From positions 1 to 29,021 of the forward strand of contig RPFO01000209.1 in the NCBI GenBank assembly GCA_009746045.1: a DNA stretch of 29,021 bases, given 5' to 3'. Every line of letters begins with the position of its first letter. Position 1 is the first letter of the stretch. The notes under the pieces are model-generated. The model did no database searches, was not told the origin of the DNA, and saw only the letters and a list, made by a program, of their open reading frames with translations. Below are positions 1 to 7,362 of this stretch, piece after piece. Source of the stretch: Mesostigma viride (Eukaryota > Streptophyta > Mesostigmatophyceae > Mesostigmatales > Mesostigmataceae). The position numbers and the translations under genes were made by a program.

Positions 1-39
1 TCCTTGCAAATTAAACCTCTATCTATGCACTTATGAGCT

Positions 40-95
40 TGCATTCATGGAGAATCTCATTGCCTCAAGCATTCATGGAGAATCTCATTGCCTCA
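40..95. repeat. 28-bp perfect tandem duplication inside the RT remnant
   Basis: Bases 40-67 and 68-95 are identical 28-mers. Because 28 is not a multiple of three, the duplication disrupts the reverse transcriptase frame. Confidence 0.9.
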
Positions 96-678
96 AACGA
101 TGATGTTCTCATCAGGCGTTTCATCCACACATGTCGATGCATGGATGATGTCATTGCTTTCAACAACCCTGATTAATTCGCAACCCATTTGTATATCACC
201 GCTGGTCTGCCTGGCATCTACCCGCAAGCGTCCCTCACTTTAAAGCTCACGTCGGAGGATACTCATTGCAATTACCTCGATCTTAACATTACCCATAACA
301 AGAAGGGCTGGCGTACGGCTGTCTATGATAAGCGCAAGGATCCTAAATACCAGCAAATTCCTTTTATTCGTTACCCCGATATTCACAGTCTCCTTTCCCA
401 CACAGCAAAATATGGTGTTGTTCTTAGTCAGTTACATCGTTTTTCTCGTCTTTGTTCTTATCGCGTGTCAATTTCATCACGACTCTTGTTGAACTCTTGC
501 ATCGTTTGTTGGTCAAAGACTATGACCGAGACATTATGCTCCGTCAAGTCCGGTGTTTTTTGCAACATCACCCACATTTGTTCGGTGCTGCCCCTTGGCA
601 CAAGCTCTACAAACAGGTCGTGGACCGGCTGGATCCTACGCTCCGCGAGGGTGACCCCATGTTCCCCCTATCTTTTGT

Positions 679-710
679 GTGCCACGGGATTTTTCTAAGT
701 CCCGTGGCAC
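679..710. repeat. Perfect 11-bp inverted repeat (hairpin) at end of RT remnant
   Basis: GTGCCACGGGA at 679-689 is exactly complementary to 700-710 around a 10-nt loop. It lies about 50 bases before the end of the retroelement-like sequence and could be a 3' terminal structure or a transcript-end hairpin. Confidence 0.75.
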
Positions 711-836
711 TGCATGAGATGTGGGCATGCACGAATCGTTTTTTCATTACAAGTTAATAATTTACAGGCAGAGACTTGTCTATTGATGAGGGCTGGGCTA
801 TGTGTGCACTTGTGGCTACTGATACAATGAGGCTGT

Positions 837-1946
837 TTAATCGTAGTCGACCGGCACAGGGGCGCCGATGGCGTGCACGCCCAGGAGGGTGGTGATGTCC
901 GTGAGGGGCGCTACGAACCCGGATAGCTTGTTGTTTTCTCCGTCCTGGTACCACGCCTTGAAGCGGTTGTCGAAGCTGTATCCGTCGAACTTGATGAGGG
1001 CCTTCCTGTGCACGTTCCTGGCGCAGAAGTGGCAGGCCACGCCCATGGTGCCCTCCTGAGGGATGTACATCATGTAGGCGGACATGGCGTGGTGCTCGAA
1101 CTCGCGCTTGCAGCTCTCGCACCTCGCGGGCGGCCACTGGTCGTAGTAGGGGAAGTTGTAGGAGGGGGCGAGGGAGGAGCAGATGCGCGCCAAGTCCTCG
1201 TCCAGCTTGAAGCGGCGCAGGACGTCCTCGCAGCTGGCGACCATGGGGTCGAAGTCCTGGTGGTTTCCTTTGCGCATGATGGCCACGACCTGCCTGTTGA
1301 CGCAGGGCTCGCAGTAGATCCCTGGCTCGGTGTCCCCCTCCTTGTGCAGGACGCGGAAGGCGACCTTGTTTGGCATGGTCTTGCACTCGCGGCACCTGTA
1401 CTGCCCCCCTTGTTCCAGCGGGACGAGCGGGCGGCTGGTTTCCGGCTTGGGCACGGGCACCCTGATCCACTGGGACATGTACTTCTTGCGGTACTCGGAG
1501 TCCCTGCCCTCGTCCATGATGATGCTGATGCAGGAGACGAGGCACTCCTCGCAGAGGATGTCGTCCATGGAGCCCATCTTGTTCCTGGGGTTGTGTCGCA
1601 TCAAGATGCTGTCCGGGCCCTTTTGGTGGCACTTGTCGCAGGGGTAGTGGTCTCTGACGGCCTGCTCGTAGTCGAAGGGGGCCACGGACTCGTCAGGGTC
1701 GGGGACCAGGTCGGTGATGCCGTACTCGCGCTCCTCCGGCAGAGGCGAGGAGGGGCAGAGGACGGCGTTGGGGTCGCAGCAGCGGAGGCGGCATCCCTTG
1801 ACGGCTTTGCGCTTGCGGAGGGGCGCTTGCTTCCTGGCCAGGTGGGCGCCCACCATGAACTGCACGAATCCGTCTCGCAGCTTTGGCACCGGCTTGCGCG
1901 AGGAGCGCCTGCGCATGGAGGCCATGGAGCGCGTGGTGATGGCCAT
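837..1946 (-). CDS. Three-module CxxC zinc protein, 369 aa
   Basis: Function is unknown. From the ATG at 1946 the protein has a basic N-terminus (about residues 8-55) and six CxxC motifs at residues 103/106, 132/135, 185/188, 212/215, 276/279 and 305/308. These form three pairs whose members are about 24-26 residues apart, and the pairs recur every 82-91 residues. This reads as three tandem zinc ribbons or treble clefs, suited to DNA, RNA or protein binding in a regulatory role. The frame is open to 2066, but the ATG at 1946 is preferred because CATAGCC abuts it and the upstream frame is low-quality spacer. It is divergent from the MYND gene across a promoter-like spacer. An ATTAAA on the coding strand overlaps the stop region. 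Confidence 0.75.
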   Translation of the reverse strand: MAITTRSMASMRRRSSRKPVPKLRDGFVQFMVGAHLARKQAPLRKRKAVKGCRLRCCDPNAVLCPSSPLPEEREYGITDLVPDPDESVAPFDYEQAVRDHYPCDKCHQKGPDSILMRHNPRNKMGSMDDILCEECLVSCISIIMDEGRDSEYRKKYMSQWIRVPVPKPETSRPLVPLEQGGQYRCRECKTMPNKVAFRVLHKEGDTEPGIYCEPCVNRQVVAIMRKGNHQDFDPMVASCEDVLRRFKLDEDLARICSSLAPSYNFPYYDQWPPARCESCKREFEHHAMSAYMMYIPQEGTMGVACHFCARNVHRKALIKFDGYSFDNRFKAWYQDGENNKLSGFVAPLTDITTLLGVHAIGAPVPVDYD

Positions 1947-2315
1947 GGCTATGTCGTGAAAAGAGAAGGCGTTTGTTTTCTGGCTTGGTGGTTGGTCTTG
2001 CGTGAGATGGCTTCCCCGTGGCTGTCCACAGTCTTTGTGATTTTCCACGGGTGGCGGCGGACGCACGGGATTGGTCCATCCACGGGTGGGCCGCGTCCGG
2101 CGCGGCGCTTCTAGAAACTCCGGTCCGGTTCCGCGTGCTGACTCACGGGACCGGAAAGGCCGCGTCCGGCGCGGCGCTTCTAGAAAGTTCCTCGTGCTGA
2201 CTCACGGGCCTTTTGGCGCGGCGCTCTCGGGTCCCGCGAGATCGGTAAAGTCGCGTGCGCGGCCGTGGGTGGCGGTCAGAAGCCATAGCCGGCAGTGGAC
2301 AGCGAGCGAGGAATC
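1947..2315. promoter_or_regulatory. Bidirectional promoter region with repeats, HSE, E2F-like and CCAAT motifs
   Basis: This 369-bp GC-rich spacer lies between two divergent ATGs. It holds a 29-bp direct repeat (2089-2117 and 2158-2186) that includes GGCGCGGCGC followed by TTCTAGAA. It also has a repeated GTGCTGACTCACGGG segment (about 2135 and 2194), an inverted CCAAT (ATTGG, 2070-2074), an E2F-like TTTGGCGC (2212-2219), CATAGCC touching the minus-strand start (1953-1947) and CCATAGCC (2283-2290) 26 bases before the plus-strand start. The motifs are seen; their function is inferred. Confidence 0.6.
2178..2190. promoter_or_regulatory. Heat-shock-element-like array TTCnnGAAnnTTC
   Basis: Three perfect alternating HSF half-sites (TTC, GAA, TTC, 2-nt spacing) lie in the MYND-gene promoter. 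The sister copy at 2109-2116 keeps only TTCTAGAA. Known eukaryotic HSF sites need at least three alternating nGAAn units, which this satisfies. Confidence 0.5.
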
Positions 2316-3113
2316 ATGTGTAGTTTGATCGGTTTGAACGCCTGCGTGGGTTCCGGCGTCTCTCTGACGCACCCCAGCGGTTCTTGGCCGGTGGAAGATC
2401 TGATGGGCACGCAGCTGCTGACCGTGGCCCTGATGGAGCCGGACGAGGGGGAGCGCGCGAAACTTTTGAACGCCGCGGCCGCGTTCGTGAGCAAGGCGGA
2501 CTTTTTCTCGGTGGTGGAGGCCCTGCGTTTCAAAGAGTACGCGAACTGCCTCCGCATCGTGTACGGTTTCGACACGATGGCTTCGAAGGGCGGCGCGGTT
2601 GCGTTCGACGCGCCCATGGCAGTGAAGTTGGGGTGCGTGCAGATCCAAGTGCGTGACAGCACGCTGCTGTGGGGGATCTACCACCGTTCGCTTTATTCGT
2701 GCCCCCTGGGCCGTTTGATCGACGTGGAGGCCAAGAGGTGCGCCACTTGCAAGCGCGTGCCTCCCGTGGGGAAGAAGTTTCCCAAGTGCGGTCGTTGCCT
2801 CACGATGCGGTATTGCACGAAGGCGTGCCAGTTGGAGGATTTCTTTTGCCACAAGCCTTCTTGCTTGGTGGCCGCGCGCGCTATGAAGATGGGTCTGGAG
2901 GAGCACTTGGCCGAGTCGAACGCATTGATCGAGGCGTGCTCGAAGCGTCTGGGCGTGGATCTGCAGATGCGCGAGAAGACCCCTTCTCAGGCTCCAACGA
3001 GGGTCCCTCTGCCCGTCCCAGGCGTGAAGAAGGGCGCTTCCCGCGCGATGCGCACGTACAGGAGGAGCGGGTCTGGCCGCGAGGGCCGCCTTCCCCGTAT
3101 CGAGGAGGAGTAG
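2316..3113 (+). CDS. MYND zinc-finger protein, 265 aa
   Basis: The protein has a unique N-terminal region (residues 1-135) followed by a MYND finger. Its ligands are C142, C145, C158, C161, C167, C171, H179 and C183, the standard C-x2-C...C-x2-C...C-x3-C...H-x3-C order. The last 60 residues are basic and Ser/Arg/Pro rich. MYND fingers bind proline-containing peptides and recruit corepressors or chromatin factors, and are common in giant viruses. The ATG at 2316 is preferred over the upstream in-frame GTG at 2295. The gene is transcribed divergently from the three-module zinc protein and probably shares regulation with it. No catalytic SET domain is present. Confidence 0.85.
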   Translation: MCSLIGLNACVGSGVSLTHPSGSWPVEDLMGTQLLTVALMEPDEGERAKLLNAAAAFVSKADFFSVVEALRFKEYANCLRIVYGFDTMASKGGAVAFDAPMAVKLGCVQIQVRDSTLLWGIYHRSLYSCPLGRLIDVEAKRCATCKRVPPVGKKFPKCGRCLTMRYCTKACQLEDFFCHKPSCLVAARAMKMGLEEHLAESNALIEACSKRLGVDLQMREKTPSQAPTRVPLPVPGVKKGASRAMRTYRRSGSGREGRLPRIEEE

Positions 3114-3179
3114 AGGGCTTGCATGCTGGCCATTGATTGGCTGAAAGTTGGCACCTGAACTTGGCTACTTGTAGTGTAT
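3114..3179. other. Short spacer before the inverted-repeat element
   Basis: This spacer is 66 bases. It contains a GCATGC palindrome and a weak inverted repeat near 3130-3143 but no clear signal. Confidence 0.4.
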
Positions 3180-3370
3180 CGTATCTGTACTTGAATACTA
3201 CAAGTAGAATCTAGTTGAACTAGAATCCAAGTAACGCCATTGGACGATACAAAAAGTGGTGATGCTCTGAACAATAGCATCACCACCGCCCACGGGAAAA
3301 AGTGGTGACACTGGTGATGCTGTGTTTTTTTTCAAGGGGGGCAAATTATTTTTATGGCCAGCAAATATTG
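3180..3370 (+). repeat. Left terminal inverted repeat
   Basis: Pairs with 3948-4138. It contains its own nested palindrome of GTGGTGATGC and GCATCACCAC near 3257-3287, so each arm can form a hairpin. Confidence 0.75.
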
Positions 3371-3487
3371 GACGAAATGCATTATTGAGTCTAATCCAAG
3401 CATTATTAAATAATTACGTCCAATCATGGAGTGACACGTGTATTCAATAATTGCAATAGTTGTCAGGGGTTGACATGTAATTACTCT

Positions 3488-3747
3488 CCCTCGCTGACCA
3501 TAAAATATTGACATATGCCAGCATTAATAATAATATACTCCCTCGCTGACCATAAAATATTGACATATGCCAGCATTAATAATAATATACTCCCTCGCTG
3601 ACCATAAAATATTGACATATGCCAGCATTAATAATAATATACTCCCTCGCTGACCATAAAATATTGACATATGCCAGCATTAATAATAATATACTCCCTC
3701 GCTGACCATAAAATATTGACATATGCCAGCATTAATAATAATATACT
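3488..3747. repeat. Five 52-bp tandem repeats
   Basis: Units start at 3488, 3540, 3592, 3644 and 3696 with CCCTCGCTGACCATAAAATA and end in an AATAATAATATACT run. They are essentially identical, implying very recent expansion. Two diverged units of about 48 bp follow (about 3748-3835), sharing CGCTGACCATAAAAT but continuing with TTTGAACCCAACGGTCATAT. They occupy the centre of the inverted-repeat element. Confidence 0.9.
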
Positions 3748-3837
3748 CCCTCGCTGACCATAAAATTTTGAACCCAACGGTCATATAAAAATACTCTATC
3801 GCTGACCATAAAATTTTGAACCCAACGGTCATATCAC

Positions 3838-3920
3838 ACTATTGCAAAATGCACGGGAAAGATATGCGTAATTGTGTGATAATTACCCAATTAGGATTGC
3901 CCCGTGGACTTTGCAATAGT
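3838..3920. repeat. Inner imperfect inverted repeat
   Basis: ACTATTGCAAAATGCACGGG (about 3838-3857) is nearly complementary to CCCGTGGACTTTGCAATAGT (3901-3920), matching at 18 of 20 positions. It is a further palindrome nested inside the element. Confidence 0.65.
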
Positions 3921-3947
3921 GGGTGCACCTCTGTAATGCAATTTCCG

Positions 3948-4138
3948 CAATATTTGCTGGCCATAAAAATAATTTGACCCCCTCGAAAAAAAACACAGCA
4001 TCACCAGTGTCACCACTTTTTCCCGTGGACGATGGTGATGCTATTGTTCAGAGCATCACCACTTTACTAGCGACCAATGGCGTCACTTCGTTTCTAGTTC
4101 GGATATGGTATACTACAAGTATTCCTAGTACAGATACG
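3948..4138 (-). repeat. Right terminal inverted repeat
   Basis: Inverted partner of 3180-3370. It is followed by a 124-bp spacer before the next stop codon. Confidence 0.75.
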
Positions 4139-4199
4139 CGAGGCCGCGGAACTACCTAGTGCACATGAGTTGGAGCCAATCAAATGGGAGGAAATGTAC

Positions 4200-4205
4200 T
4201 TTATT
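4200..4205 (-). terminator. AATAAA polyadenylation-type signal
   Basis: AATAAA on the minus strand, 58 bases downstream of the stop of the acidic zinc-protein gene. Confidence 0.45.
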
Positions 4206-4262
4206 ATCATACATGGGGGCAAGCAAACCCCGTGGAAAGGGCAAAACAACGGCCCGAGGACT

Positions 4263-5147
4263 TCAATTCTTCAGCTCGAAGGGGAGGAACCAACGCTCCT
4301 TCTCCACCTTCTCGAGCCCAGCAATGTCCTCCAAGGAAAGAGCGCCCAAACGGAAGTCGCAGAAAAGGTCCTCGCCCAGACGCTCCAAGTCCAGGTCCAG
4401 GTCCATGTCCTCCACGCGGAAGGGGCCCATCGCCGAAAACATATCCTCCTCCTCCAGAGCGCAAGGAGCGGGGGCGGGAGCGAGAGACTTCTCCTCCTCG
4501 GCGGCCATCAGATCGATAGCCTCGCGGATCTCGCGGTCGCTGCGCTGGATGCGGGACTCGCTCAAAAGATCCTTCACGGGACCCTCGAAGGCGCCCCAAC
4601 CGAGCACCTCGTCGTCCTGCACGTGCGCCTCCGAAGACTTGGGAGGAGAACCGCGGAAGTAGGGAGACAGACGGCGACGGCAGCCGCGCAACTCGCGGCG
4701 AGAGCTGTCCTTCACGCGAGCGCCCATCCCGTCGTGAGGGCGCAGGTGCGGGTTCTTGCCCTTCACGCGAAGGCAGCGGCGGAAAGGAGCCGGCATGCAA
4801 GGGGCGCACGGAGTGCGAGGAGAAGGGAGGCGAGCCGGCTCCGACTCAGCGTCAGAAGACGACTCGGAAACGGCGTCAGCGGCCACAACAGAGGAAGTTG
4901 AGATCTCGGAGGAGCCGCCCTCAGAGGAGCTGTAGCTGAAGGAGGGCACGTTCTCGTAGTCCTCCTCCTCGTCCCGCTGCATCTCCTTCGCGCGGGCCTT
5001 GCGAAGGCGGGCCTGCTTGTTCTGAGTTTCGCGGCAAGAAAGGCACGCCAGCGTGAACCCGTTCGCCAAGCGGGCGGACAGGAAATGGGACTCGGGGAAC
5101 GCCCGGTTGCACTTGTTGCAAGACAGGAAACGGGCGGAGGAAGCCAT
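4263..5147 (-). CDS. Acidic protein with N-terminal CxxC zinc module, 294 aa
   Basis: The N-terminus carries C10-x2-C13...C35-x2-C38, the same C-x2-C-x(21-26)-C-x2-C layout as each module of the zinc protein at 837-1946. Basic residues follow (about 45-60), then a Ser/Glu-rich acidic stretch (about 60-110). The C-terminus alternates Asp and Leu around an EDMDLDLDLERL segment. A zinc module plus acidic hydrophobic tail resembles a transcriptional activator; this is inference, and no family was recognised. The ATG at 5147 is chosen over the frame opening at 5222 because it lies inside the shared GGCTATGG motif and because the upstream residues look like translated spacer. It is divergent from the gene at 5651. 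Confidence 0.7.
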   Translation of the reverse strand: MASSARFLSCNKCNRAFPESHFLSARLANGFTLACLSCRETQNKQARLRKARAKEMQRDEEEDYENVPSFSYSSSEGGSSEISTSSVVAADAVSESSSDAESEPARLPSPRTPCAPCMPAPFRRCLRVKGKNPHLRPHDGMGARVKDSSRRELRGCRRRLSPYFRGSPPKSSEAHVQDDEVLGWGAFEGPVKDLLSESRIQRSDREIREAIDLMAAEEEKSLAPAPAPCALEEEDMFSAMGPFRVEDMDLDLDLERLGEDLFCDFRLGALSLEDIAGLEKVEKERWFLPFELKN

Positions 5148-5650
5148 AGCCAGAAAGAAAGCAAGGAAGAACGATAGCTGTGATGCGTGAGTGAGATGGC
5201 CAAGTCCGAGGGGACCACGCACTTTCTACGCGGACCGGCCTCGATTCCCGTGCGCTCCCATTGGACGAAAACGGATGGCGTCGCGCCGCTGGAAACTTCT
5301 AGAAGATTCCCGCGGCCCGCCACGAGATCTTGTCAGCGGATCCGGAAAGAGATCCCGTGCGTCACCACCGGCCGCCAGCCGCCACTCGTAGACCGAGAAG
5401 GACGGAACGGACACGACACGCGCAGGCGGTTACGAGATCCCGTGCACGCCCATTGGACAGGCCGGGACGCGGGGCAGAAAGACCGTTACGACCACCGCGC
5501 GCCGAGCGCCCATTGGTCCAGCCACCACACGCGAGACCCACGGGAAAGGACAAAAACACTCCAACGCGCAAGGAACACGCACAGACGCACACGCACACAC
5601 AAGCTAGCTAACGAACGAACAGCCATAGCCAACACTCCTACACAACAGAC
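5148..5650. promoter_or_regulatory. Bidirectional promoter region with HSE and three CCCATTGG boxes
   Basis: This 503-bp spacer lies between two divergent starts. It holds a four-unit HSE-like array (5292-5309) and three CCCATTGG boxes (inverted CCAAT) at 5257-5264, 5449-5456 and 5509-5516. GAGATCCCGTG occurs twice (about 5351 and 5434). A CA-rich tract at about 5576-5600 is followed by CCATAGCC (5623-5630), 20 bases before the plus-strand ATG. Frames within this spacer have no protein-like features. Confidence 0.6.
5292..5309. promoter_or_regulatory. Perfect four-unit heat shock element
   Basis: GAAACTTCTAGAAGATTC reads GAA-nn-TTC-nn-GAA-nn-TTC with no mismatch, the canonical trimeric-HSF target layout. 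It sits 144 bases before the minus-strand start and 341 before the plus-strand start. Confidence 0.6.
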
Positions 5651-7144
5651 ATGGACGCCTTCTCCGTTTTGTGCGAGGCCGCTCAGGCTCAGGCTCAGAC
5701 TAAGGCTAAGGATCAGGCACTCCTTGCGATCCCGGAAATGCACTCTCTGAACCTCTCTGACGACGAGAAGGAGGCCGCCACCGCGCTCGCCACGCTCAAA
5801 ATCGTGCCCGAGGTCATCAAGGCGGTCCAGGCGGGCACGGGGGCTGCAAACAACAACAACAACAAGCAGACGCCCGCGCCCACGCCCGCGCCCACGCAGA
5901 CGCAGACGCAGCCGCAGACGCAGACGCAGGCAAACGCCAACGTCAACCTCAACGCGCAGAGGCCAAAACGACCCCTGGAGATGGCGCCCGCGCCTTTGCC
6001 CGCCCCGGCCCTTTCGCCAGCCCTTTCGCAGGCCCCTGCGCCCACGCCCATCCTCTCGCTGCCGGAGGGAGCCGTCACCATGGAGGTCGTGCACCCGGAC
6101 GGGAGGAAGGAGCTCGTTTACCGCATCGTGCCCGCGGTGGTGGCGGCAAAGAGAGCGAAGACGGTCATCTCCGTCGCCGTGGGCGTGCCCTGCAACCCGC
6201 AGACCGTCGTGGGCGTGCCCAAGCTGCCCCAAGTCGTGCCCAGGCCCGCGGGGCCCCCGCTCCTGCCGCCAGTCAAGCTCTTCGCGCAGGGGATGCAGAA
6301 CCTCGCCAGGATGCAAGTCGCCGCGACCGCCATGGCCGCCAGAAGCCCCGTCCTCGCACAGCCGCAGCCGCAGCCGCAGCAGCCGCAGCAGCCGAGGCAG
6401 ATCCTCCCCAACCACGTGCTCATCAACAGGGACGTGCCCGTTCACGCGCCCAGGCAGCACTCCGCGCAGGTCAGGGCGCTGCTCACGAGGAACCCGGCAG
6501 CCAGGGTCTTCCCCACGCCGGCGGGCGAGCAGCACAAGGTCGACAGGCTCCTCCTGCTGCCCGGGGAGGACAGGAAGCCCGCGCGCGTGGAGAACATCGA
6601 CCCGGAGCAGGAGGCCAAGCTCGTCTACCCCCTCGTGGTGGTCACGCCCGCCAAGTGCTGGGGGCAGATGCCCACCAAGGTGCCGCTCGACAAGGCCGAG
6701 GACAAGGAGCAGGAGGCCATCTGGAGGAACATCCGCAACGCCCAGATCGAGGAGGGGTGGAGGCAGCCGTGCGTGCTGGCGGGGACCTGCAAGGCGGTCA
6801 GGGCCGAGAGGGACGCGGTGGACGCCTGCCTGGCCAAGATCGCGCCCTCGTCTCCGGAGATGGCGGCTCGCATCGACCAGCGCGCGGCGTTGCGCACGCA
6901 GGCGCTGGCTCTGGCGACTCTGAACGAGCACGTCTTGAGGGACTTGCTTCCTCTGGTGCCCGAGGACCGCCGGCGGGACTATGCTACGATGGCGAGGGAG
7001 TTCAGCTTCTTCGCGAGGAGCACTGTGGTGCGGGCTTGCGCTTCCGCGGGTCGCTCTGGTGCTGCCGCTATTCAGAATAGGGTGGCTAACTTGCGGGACA
7101 AGGCGACGGCGCTGTTCTCGTACACGCCCGTGGGCGAGCTGTAG
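5651..7144 (+). CDS. Q/A/P-rich protein, 497 aa, unknown function
   Basis: No family recognised. Residues 1-70 are Ala/Gln rich. A low-complexity segment (about 73-140) alternates Thr, Gln, Pro and Asn and another Pro/Gln block occurs near 235-255. The C-terminal half (about 290-470) is helical and more ordinary, with conserved-looking Trp and Cys residues (W337, W358, W369, C373). The strong GC3 bias matches its divergent partner. Start at the ATG at 5651, the first after the CCATAGCC motif. An AATAAA lies 70 bases after the stop. The antisense frame across 5486-6931 is a by-product of the GC-rich codons. Confidence 0.75.
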   Translation: MDAFSVLCEAAQAQAQTKAKDQALLAIPEMHSLNLSDDEKEAATALATLKIVPEVIKAVQAGTGAANNNNNKQTPAPTPAPTQTQTQPQTQTQANANVNLNAQRPKRPLEMAPAPLPAPALSPALSQAPAPTPILSLPEGAVTMEVVHPDGRKELVYRIVPAVVAAKRAKTVISVAVGVPCNPQTVVGVPKLPQVVPRPAGPPLLPPVKLFAQGMQNLARMQVAATAMAARSPVLAQPQPQPQQPQQPRQILPNHVLINRDVPVHAPRQHSAQVRALLTRNPAARVFPTPAGEQHKVDRLLLLPGEDRKPARVENIDPEQEAKLVYPLVVVTPAKCWGQMPTKVPLDKAEDKEQEAIWRNIRNAQIEEGWRQPCVLAGTCKAVRAERDAVDACLAKIAPSSPEMAARIDQRAALRTQALALATLNEHVLRDLLPLVPEDRRRDYATMAREFSFFARSTVVRACASAGRSGAAAIQNRVANLRDKATALFSYTPVGEL

Positions 7145-7214
7145 ATGGGGATACTTGGGGATACTTGGGTATTGGACTTGGACTTGGGAATTGATTGATT
7201 GTACTTATTTCTGT

Positions 7215-7220
7215 AATAAA
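7215..7220 (+). terminator. AATAAA polyadenylation-type signal
   Basis: AATAAA, 70 bases after the stop of the gene at 5651-7144, in an AT-rich trailer. Confidence 0.45.
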
Positions 7221-7362
7221 TGGAACTTGTGATGAATTGAAAACTCTCAACATCATGCACTCTGACTTATACAATGACTGAGCCCCACTAGAACAAGGAG
7301 TTGGAAACACTGCCAGTTTCGTAGCTCGAAGGTTTTTTTTGTAAGCATTTTAGCATACGAAA

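Larger units (their letters stand above)
1..757 (+). pseudogene. Decayed Penelope-like reverse transcriptase, 3' part
   Basis: This is the C-terminal part of a reverse transcriptase running in from the left edge. An open frame from base 2 reads into a segment with a CMDD box near 140-155, in the place of the YxDD catalytic motif. It is followed by the conserved YLDLNI block (about 270-290) and the QLHRFSRLCS block (about 430-465), an arrangement typical of Penelope-like elements. The copy is dead: a 28-bp tandem duplication (40-67 and 68-95) shifts the frame, TAA at 174-176 lies in frame with the downstream part, and the frame changes again near 450-470, where an LLHRLLVKDYDRD segment resumes. 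No GIY-YIG nuclease domain is visible. Family assignment is by motif recognition; another retroelement RT class is possible. Confidence 0.6.
3180..4138. mobile_element. MITE-like element with 191-bp terminal inverted repeats
   Basis: The sequence at 3180-3370 matches the reverse complement of 3948-4138 with only scattered differences (roughly 85% by eye). It includes long perfect blocks such as the one around 3290-3340 versus 3980-4030. The 959-bp element has no credible coding frame, is AT-rich inside, and holds a 52-bp tandem array, so it looks like a non-autonomous inverted-repeat transposon. No transposase is in the window and I could not define a target duplication. MITEs are known in giant viruses (for example Submariner in Pandoravirus salinus), but I cannot assign this one to a family. 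Confidence 0.7.

Noticed and set aside
1008-2114. Long plus-strand frame antisense to the three-module zinc gene
   Set aside because: Gly/Val/Ala/His-rich product from the complement of GC-biased codons; it runs through the promoter spacer and has no domain pattern.
3488-3747. CRISPR array
   Set aside because: The 52-bp units are directly contiguous with no variable spacers, and there are no cas-like genes.
3488-3747. Bacterial promoter (TTGACA ... TATACT) in each 52-bp unit
   Set aside because: Spacing is 20 bases rather than 17 and the surrounding genes and signals are eukaryotic-virus-like.
3923-4159. Short frame inside the right inverted repeat
   Set aside because: Lies in repeat DNA with no protein-like pattern.
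4159-4901. Plus-strand frames over the acidic zinc-protein gene
   Set aside because: Low-complexity antisense products; the minus frame has the CxxC module, a supported start and a downstream AATAAA.
5486-6931. 481-codon minus-strand frame opposite the Q/A/P-rich gene
   Set aside because: Extremely Arg/Leu/Gly/His-rich and crosses the bidirectional spacer; explained by GC3 bias of the real gene.
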